A stretch of DNA of 17,609 nt from an uncultured Collinsella sp. (GTDB lineage Bacteria > Actinomycetota > Coriobacteriia > Coriobacteriales > Coriobacteriaceae): contig CAKTUC010000025.1 of assembly GCA_934617135.1 (NCBI GenBank), forward strand, positions 1-17,609, given 5' to 3'. The translations under genes were made by a program, and so were the position numbers. Shown here in pieces: positions 13,307 through 17,609 of the stretch. A model generated the notes under the pieces. The model had not been told where the DNA came from, did no database searches, and worked only from the letters and a program-made list of their open reading frames with translations. Positions within the stretch are counted from its first letter, which is position 1; the number at the start of each line of letters is the position of its first letter.

Positions 13307-14758
13307 TTACTTTTTGCGGGAATTGGTGAAAGCCATGAGGGCCAGGCCGATGGCCAACCAGCCGATCACGATGCTCCACTCCACCATGTTGAGGGAGGCG
13401 GGAGAGAACGGAATCACGAGCAGGCCGATGATGATGGCGCAGGCAGCGATAGCGAGGCCGATGCCAAGCTTGCCGCCGGGCACCTCGTAGGGACGAGGCA
13501 GGTCGGGCTCGGTGAAGCGCATGCGCAGGCAGGCGAGGGCGACCATGCCGCAGGAGAAGATGAAGGCGAGGGCCGACACGTTGGTCAGAGGAATGAGCAT
13601 GTTCTTGCCCAGGAACGGACCGATGACGGTGATGACGCCCAGAACGACGCAGGCGAGCTTGGGGGCGCCGGACTTGGGATCGACCTCGGCGAATTTCTCG
13701 GGCAGCTGGCCCTTGCGGCCCATGGCAAGCATGATGCGGCTCGTGGCGCCGTAGAAGGAGTTCATCGGGCCCATGGGTCCAAGCGTGGCGATGACGAGCA
13801 TGGCCAGGTACAGAAGCATGTTGATGCCCTTGAGGCAGGCAAGCGCGGGAACCGGGCTCTTAACAAACTCATGCCAGTCGAGGATGGTGCCGAACGAGTA
13901 GATGCAGACCATGTAGAAGCCGCCGGCGGCCAGCAGGGCCAGGGAGATGATCTTGCCGAACTTGTTCCAGTTGAGGCCCTCAGCCGCTTCCTCAGCCTGC
14001 TGAGGAATGGTGTCGAAACCGGCGTAGAAGAACGGGGTCAGAACCAGGACCGACACGATGCCGGCGAACAGGCTGGTGCTCTCGGTAGCGGCCTTGCCGC
14101 CGCCAGCACCGGTGACCTGGGAGAACACGGGCATGGCGTTGTCCGGCGAACCGGTGAACAGCGAGACGCCCATGGCAAGCAGCATGCCGCAGAGCAGAGC
14201 CTTGGTCAGAAAGGCCTGGAGCTTGGCGGCCGAGCTGGCACCGCGGAAGTTGAGGAAGATGACGTAGACTGCAAAGCCGAGCGCGATCAGCGTCGGGAAC
14301 AGGTAAACGTCGGCGCCCAGGATGGTATAGAGCTTGACGGCACGCAGCCACTCAAGACCAGGCAGGCTGCCGAACATCTCGGACACGAGGGTCGAGATGG
14401 CGATTGCCTCCCACGGGCACAGGATGCCGTTGCCCAGGGCCAAAAGCCATCCGGTGATGTAGCTCAGCGTACGGCCAAAGCTTCGATCGACATACTCGAC
14501 GATGCCGCCCGAGATGGGGATAGCAGCCGTGAGCTCACCGAAAACAGCTCCGACGGGCACGAGGAAGATTGCACCCAAGAGGAATGCGATCATAGCGGGA
14601 ACGGGACCGCCGCCCACGACCATCCAGTCGCCGACCTGCAGAACCCAGCCAGTTCCGATGATGGCACCGAAACCGATGGTGAAGAAGTTCCAGAGCGAAA
14701 GCGTTTTCTTCATGCCGCCGTTACCTTCGACTGCAACTTCTGCGTTCTTGTCCGCCAT
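13307..14758 (-). CDS. APC-superfamily amino-acid permease
   Basis: This is a 483-residue integral membrane transporter with about 12 hydrophobic segments, the usual length for the amino acid-polyamine-organocation family. The first segment contains FGAIIGTGWV (30-39), the unwound substrate-binding motif, and VFGELTAAIPISGG (72-85) is the conserved second-helix motif. SRIMLAMGRKGQLPEKFAEVD is the typical cytoplasmic loop after the eighth segment. The ATG at 14758 has AAGGAGGGG upstream. The amidohydrolase gene follows on the same strand, so the two are probably one catabolic operon importing an amino acid or derivative and then cleaving it. The substrate is not identifiable from motifs alone. 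Confidence 0.94.
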   Translation of the reverse strand: MADKNAEVAVEGNGGMKKTLSLWNFFTIGFGAIIGTGWVLQVGDWMVVGGGPVPAMIAFLLGAIFLVPVGAVFGELTAAIPISGGIVEYVDRSFGRTLSYITGWLLALGNGILCPWEAIAISTLVSEMFGSLPGLEWLRAVKLYTILGADVYLFPTLIALGFAVYVIFLNFRGASSAAKLQAFLTKALLCGMLLAMGVSLFTGSPDNAMPVFSQVTGAGGGKAATESTSLFAGIVSVLVLTPFFYAGFDTIPQQAEEAAEGLNWNKFGKIISLALLAAGGFYMVCIYSFGTILDWHEFVKSPVPALACLKGINMLLYLAMLVIATLGPMGPMNSFYGATSRIMLAMGRKGQLPEKFAEVDPKSGAPKLACVVLGVITVIGPFLGKNMLIPLTNVSALAFIFSCGMVALACLRMRFTEPDLPRPYEVPGGKLGIGLAIAACAIIIGLLVIPFSPASLNMVEWSIVIGWLAIGLALMAFTNSRKK

Positions 14759-15119
14759 TGTTCCCCTCCTTTCCTTATTGACGCCTCTTTGACGTCACCC
14801 CTTGCGCGGTCTGTTTTGCCGCGCGCTTTTATTTCGTGGCTTTAAGATACAGCCTTGGCACAGCATGGCCGCCCATGGCTCGACCGAAGGCAGAACCGCA
14901 AAACGAGCGGCGCCGTTTTTGGGACGAACGGCACGGTTTGCCACTCATTGTTGCCGCCCGCCCGACGGGCGCACGCTCATCGGACGCATAGAGAGATGTT
15001 CTTGAGGCCGTGTGTTTTGCGCCTTTCGTACCGTTTACCGAGCTTTTGACGCGCTGACCCATTTGTTGCGCATCTTTTTTGTAGGATAGACAGGTTATAC
15101 ATGAGACAAGGCGGTACGA
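14759..15119. other. Divergent intergenic region, 361 bases
   Basis: This region lies between the minus-strand permease and the plus-strand C39-like gene, so it must hold both promoters. I see a TTGACG direct repeat (14778-14783 and 14789-14794) overlapping TGACGTCA at 14790-14797, a small GCGCGG/CCGCGC hairpin (14804-14824) followed by CTTTTATTT on the plus strand, and TATACA at 15096-15101 as a possible -10 for the plus gene without a good -35. AAGGCGG at 15108-15114 is the ribosome site of the C39-like gene. No promoter is called with confidence. Confidence 0.4.
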
Positions 15120-16154
15120 ATGGCATACGGATACAACGACGGTGATCAACGGCGACAAAGCGTTCGCCTTGCTGGCCGTACCACGCCGACGCCCAGAAGT
15201 GCCACGAGCAGCAATCCGCAACGCCCTCAAGAGCAACCCAGGCCTTCGTCTCGGCAGCAGACAAGCAGAACACGGCAGAGTGGCCGTCCGAGCACGGGCA
15301 CAAGCGCACAGCAAGACAGCCGCTTGGGCGCGCGCACTCGACAGCGCCAGGCCGAGGTTCCGCAACTGCGCCGTAACGGCGCACGTCAGCCCGGCATCCA
15401 TATCAACCGCCTCTTTTCGCATCCCCAAGGCGGACGCGGCGGCAAGCCTTACCGCTCGACATCGCACGCGAATGCCCCCGCCCTGCCGGCTCGTCGACTT
15501 CGCCTCGCACTTTGCTCTATCCTCACCTGTCTGGTCTTTGTGCTTATGAGCTCCTGTATGTCCCACGGCTCGGCCGGTCTCGAGCCCACCGCCGAGGACA
15601 AGCTGCTCAAGGCCCCCGTCGCGCCCGGTTATTCTTTTGCCTTTTCGACCCCGCGCTCGCAATGGCAAGCCGGCACGATGCCCCATATCTATCAGATCGA
15701 CCCTGCGTGGTCGGAGCTGCCTTACGCCGGCGGCACCATCCGCCAAAATGCCTGCGGGCCTACGTGCCTCACCATGGTCTATATCTTTAAGACGGGACGC
15801 ATCGATATGACCCCCGTCGATATGTGCGCGCTTTCCGAGGCGGGCAATTACGCCCCCACCGGTGCAACCGAATGGTCGTTTATGACGAGCGGCGCGTGGC
15901 AGCTGGGACTTAACGGGACGGAGCTCCATAACGATCGCGACTCGATGACTCAGGCGCTGCGTTCGGGAGCGCCCGTCATCGCCGCTGTTCGGCCGGGCAC
16001 CTTTACCAACGTGGGCCACTACATTGTGCTTTACGGTATTGACGACGCCGACCAGATTCAAGTCTTCGACCCCAACTCGGCTAGCCGCAGCGCCCGCCGC
16101 TGGGGCGTCGTAGAGGTCCTTAACGAAGTCGAAGCCATGTGGGCCTACTACTAG
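15120..16154 (+). CDS. Membrane-anchored C39-like peptidase with long basic N-tail
   Basis: This is a 344-residue protein and the only convincing plus-strand gene. Residues 1-125 are low-complexity, rich in Arg, Gln, Ser and Pro, and probably disordered. A hydrophobic segment (about 128-147) anchors it with the tail inside; LMSSC at 142-146 is only a weak lipobox. The outer domain (about 185-344) resembles Peptidase_C39_2, with C212 in RQNACGPTC, H300 in VGHYIVLYG and D317 in VFDPNS as the catalytic triad, so it may be a cysteine protease or amidase acting on the wall or on secreted peptides. The ATG at 15120 has AAGGCGG upstream, and no in-frame start lies nearer the membrane segment. The stop codon forms the first bases of the repeat element at 16152. 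The substrate is unknown. Confidence 0.85.
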   Translation: MAYGYNDGDQRRQSVRLAGRTTPTPRSATSSNPQRPQEQPRPSSRQQTSRTRQSGRPSTGTSAQQDSRLGARTRQRQAEVPQLRRNGARQPGIHINRLFSHPQGGRGGKPYRSTSHANAPALPARRLRLALCSILTCLVFVLMSSCMSHGSAGLEPTAEDKLLKAPVAPGYSFAFSTPRSQWQAGTMPHIYQIDPAWSELPYAGGTIRQNACGPTCLTMVYIFKTGRIDMTPVDMCALSEAGNYAPTGATEWSFMTSGAWQLGLNGTELHNDRDSMTQALRSGAPVIAAVRPGTFTNVGHYIVLYGIDDADQIQVFDPNSASRSARRWGVVEVLNEVEAMWAYY

Positions 16155-16421
16155 TCATTGGGGACAGACTTAAATGAGTGGTCTCTGGCTGCCCGGAACT
16201 GCTGGCACGGAAAATGCATCCCGCTTTGAAGTTCGATAGCGGGATGCATTTTCCGCGCACGGCCTGTTTGGGAAACTGGGGCCACTTTTCGGCCAAATTC
16301 CGGGATGTACTTTCCGGTTGAGGGCCTTAAAGGAAACTGTGCCCCGCTTTGGACACTCATTGTGGGATGCACTTTCCGCAGTTGATTGGTGCCACTCATT
16401 TAAGTCTGTCCCCAATGACTA
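16152..16421. mobile_element. 270-bp element with perfect 30-bp inverted termini and internal repeats
   Basis: The arm at 16152-16181 is the exact reverse complement of 16392-16421. The terminal GGGGACAGAC motif resembles ends seen on some REP-type elements, but this is recollection. Inside are three imperfect tandem units of about 62 bases starting at 16210, 16272 and 16333, each ending in GGGATGYAYTTTCCG. The first unit also forms an 18-bp hairpin (16208-16225 with 16238-16255). There is no transposase. It sits between two convergent genes and its first three bases supply the TAG of the C39-like gene. It is best read as a non-autonomous MITE- or REP-like element; a dedicated terminator is the alternative. 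Confidence 0.75.
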
Positions 16422-16427
16422 CCGATA

Positions 16428-16462
16428 GCAAAAGCCCCGCAGTCGGAGCGGACTGCGGGGCT
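16428..16462 (-). terminator. Terminator of carbamate kinase
   Basis: AGCCCCGCAGTC (16433-16444) pairs perfectly with GACTGCGGGGCT (16451-16462) around GGAGCG. On the minus strand it is followed by TTTTGC. It lies about 65 bases past the carbamate kinase stop codon. Confidence 0.85.
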
Positions 16463-16527
16463 CATGAAGAGAGGCTAGTTTGTGGGCGTCTTGCCTGGCG
16501 CCCACGAGAGATGCAACAGAGTAGAGA

Positions 16528-17490
16528 CTACTCGTGGATGCGGGTACCGGAGAGACCGGCCATGGTCTCGGCGGCCTTGTCCAGAGCACCGATGATGCAG
16601 GTGCGGCCCTTGCGGGAACGGGCGAACTTGATGGCAGCGCGGACCTTGGGCTCCATGGAACCCTTGCCGAACTGGCCCTCGTCGGCCAGGCGCTCGGCCT
16701 CGTCGGCGGTGAGGTCCTCGAGCTCCTCCTGGTTGGGCTTGCCAAAGTTGATGGCGACATGCTCAACGGCGGTCAGCAGGAACAGAACGTCAGCGTCGCA
16801 GTCCTCGGCCAGCAGCTCGCCGCCCAGGTCCTTGTCGATGACGGCGGGAACGCCCTTGTAGCAGCCCTTGTTCTCGTAGTCGCGGACGACGGGGATGCCG
16901 CCGCCACCGCAGGCGATGACGATGAACTCGTTGTCGAGCAGGTTGAGGATGGAGTCAGCCTCGACGATCTTCTTGGGATCGGGGGAAGCGACGACGCGAC
17001 GCCAGCCGCGGCCGGAATCCTCGACGAAGACCTTGGAGGGATCCTCGGCCATGAACTCCTTGGCCTGCTCCTCGGTGTAGAAGGGGCCGATGGGCTTGGT
17101 CGGGTTCTTGAATGCGGGATCGTCCGGGTCGCACTCGATCTGGGTGACGACGGTGGCGGCGTGCCAACGCTTATAGCGCTTGTGCATCTCGCGGCCGATG
17201 CCCTGCTGCAGGTGATAGCCAATGTAGCCCTGGGACATGGCGCCGCACTCGGGCAGCGGCATCTCGGGGGTGCCGATGGCGTCGTGGGCGGCGGCGAAGG
17301 CGTTCTGGATCATGCCGACCTGCGGGCCGTTGCCGTGGGTGATGATGATCTCGTTGCCCTGCTCGATAAGGCCGAGGAGGGCGTGGGCGGTGTTGCTCAC
17401 GGCCTCGATCTGCTCAACGGGGTTGTTGCCGAGGGCGTTGCCGCCAAGGGCGACGACAATACGATCGGGCTTGCCAAGAGGCTTAGACAT
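16528..17490 (-). CDS. arcC: Carbamate kinase
   Basis: This is a 320-residue cytoplasmic carbamate kinase, which transfers phosphate from carbamoyl phosphate to ADP in the last step of the arginine deiminase pathway, yielding ATP, ammonia and CO2. The amino-acid kinase fold shows VALGGNAL (13-20), THGNGPQVGM (51-60), VVTQIECDPDDPAF (114-127) with the PIGPFY segment (133-138), ACGGGGIPVV (193-202) and the VIDKDLGG nucleotide-site motif with K220. Length matches the family. I chose the ATG at 17490 with AAAGGA upstream; an earlier start at 17526 would put that site inside the gene. Other arc genes would be expected to the right of the window, but only about 120 AT-rich bases remain. Assignment is secure; pathway membership is inferred. 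Confidence 0.97.
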   Translation of the reverse strand: MSKPLGKPDRIVVALGGNALGNNPVEQIEAVSNTAHALLGLIEQGNEIIITHGNGPQVGMIQNAFAAAHDAIGTPEMPLPECGAMSQGYIGYHLQQGIGREMHKRYKRWHAATVVTQIECDPDDPAFKNPTKPIGPFYTEEQAKEFMAEDPSKVFVEDSGRGWRRVVASPDPKKIVEADSILNLLDNEFIVIACGGGGIPVVRDYENKGCYKGVPAVIDKDLGGELLAEDCDADVLFLLTAVEHVAINFGKPNQEELEDLTADEAERLADEGQFGKGSMEPKVRAAIKFARSRKGRTCIIGALDKAAETMAGLSGTRIHE

Positions 17491-17609
17491 TGCTGGAATC
17501 CTTTCTGTAAAAGGCCTACAACCCATTAATAACCCGCGTCCGTGCGATACGCGAGTTTATTAAGGTTTATATTCTCTTTATCGCTCATTTTATTCATTTT
17601 GAAAATAGC

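Noticed and set aside
14829..16061. 410-codon minus-strand frame opposite the C39-like gene
   Set aside because: Its product has no recognisable domain, while the plus frame has a ribosome site, a membrane segment and an intact C39-like triad.
16210..16378. Tandem repeats considered as a CRISPR array
   Set aside because: There are only three imperfect units of about 62 bases, with no constant repeat and unique spacer pattern, and no cas genes.
16151..16399. 82-codon minus-strand frame inside the inverted-repeat element
   Set aside because: The peptide repeats simply mirror the tandem DNA units, there is no clear ribosome site and it runs to the element's terminus; it is kept only as a note under the element.
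16534..17529. 331-codon plus-strand frame opposite carbamate kinase
   Set aside because: It is a Gly/Leu/Val/Asp-rich shadow of arcC.
17520..17609. AT-rich end of the window considered as an ArgR box upstream of arcC
   Set aside because: TCATTTTATTCATTTTGA-like repeats are only loosely like an ARG box, and the region is cut by the window edge.

Overview
The window reads as chromosomal DNA of a GC-rich, anaerobic, gut-type actinobacterium of the Coriobacteriia, most like Collinsella. That placement is inference from high GC, C/G-ending codons, strong AGGAGG-type ribosome sites, a rubrerythrin, a carbamate kinase of the arginine deiminase type and two LytS/LytTR systems; no marker gene here proves it. 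Almost every gene is on the minus strand. The only convincing plus-strand gene is a membrane-anchored C39-like protein at 15120-16154.

Layout from left to right. (1) 1-2333: an oxidative-stress group read leftward, in the order Rrf2 regulator, MutY-like DNA glycosylase, rubrerythrin, followed by a 31-bp inverted repeat and a 10-bp hairpin terminator. (2) 2652-3167: tRNA-Asp(GUC) with its own promoter and terminator, then a perfect 38-bp inverted repeat with a nested hairpin. (3) 3175-3642: a small YfcE/MJ0936-type phosphodiesterase with unusual codon use. (4) 3684-7108: a leftward operon of glycosyltransferase, LytS-type kinase and LytTR response regulator, in which the glycosyltransferase and kinase genes overlap by ATGA. 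(5) 7233-8483: a UMF1/Atg22-like MFS transporter. (6) 8585-11786: a second LytS-type kinase and LytTR regulator, followed by a zinc-dependent phospholipase C-like protein. (7) 11818-14758: an APC amino-acid permease followed by a metal-dependent amidohydrolase, probably an import-and-hydrolyse pair. (8) 14759-17609: the C39-like protein, a 270-bp inverted-repeat element that starts exactly at its stop codon, and carbamate kinase with its terminator.

The functional themes are protection from oxygen (Rrf2, glycosylase, rubrerythrin), two paralogous cell-envelope-type sensing systems, and amino-acid catabolism (permease, amidohydrolase, carbamate kinase). No CRISPR array, prophage, toxin-antitoxin pair or intact transposase is visible. 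The least explained parts are the three long intergenic inverted repeats, which differ from one another in sequence, and the non-canonical glycosylase. I did not find a clear new multi-gene system.
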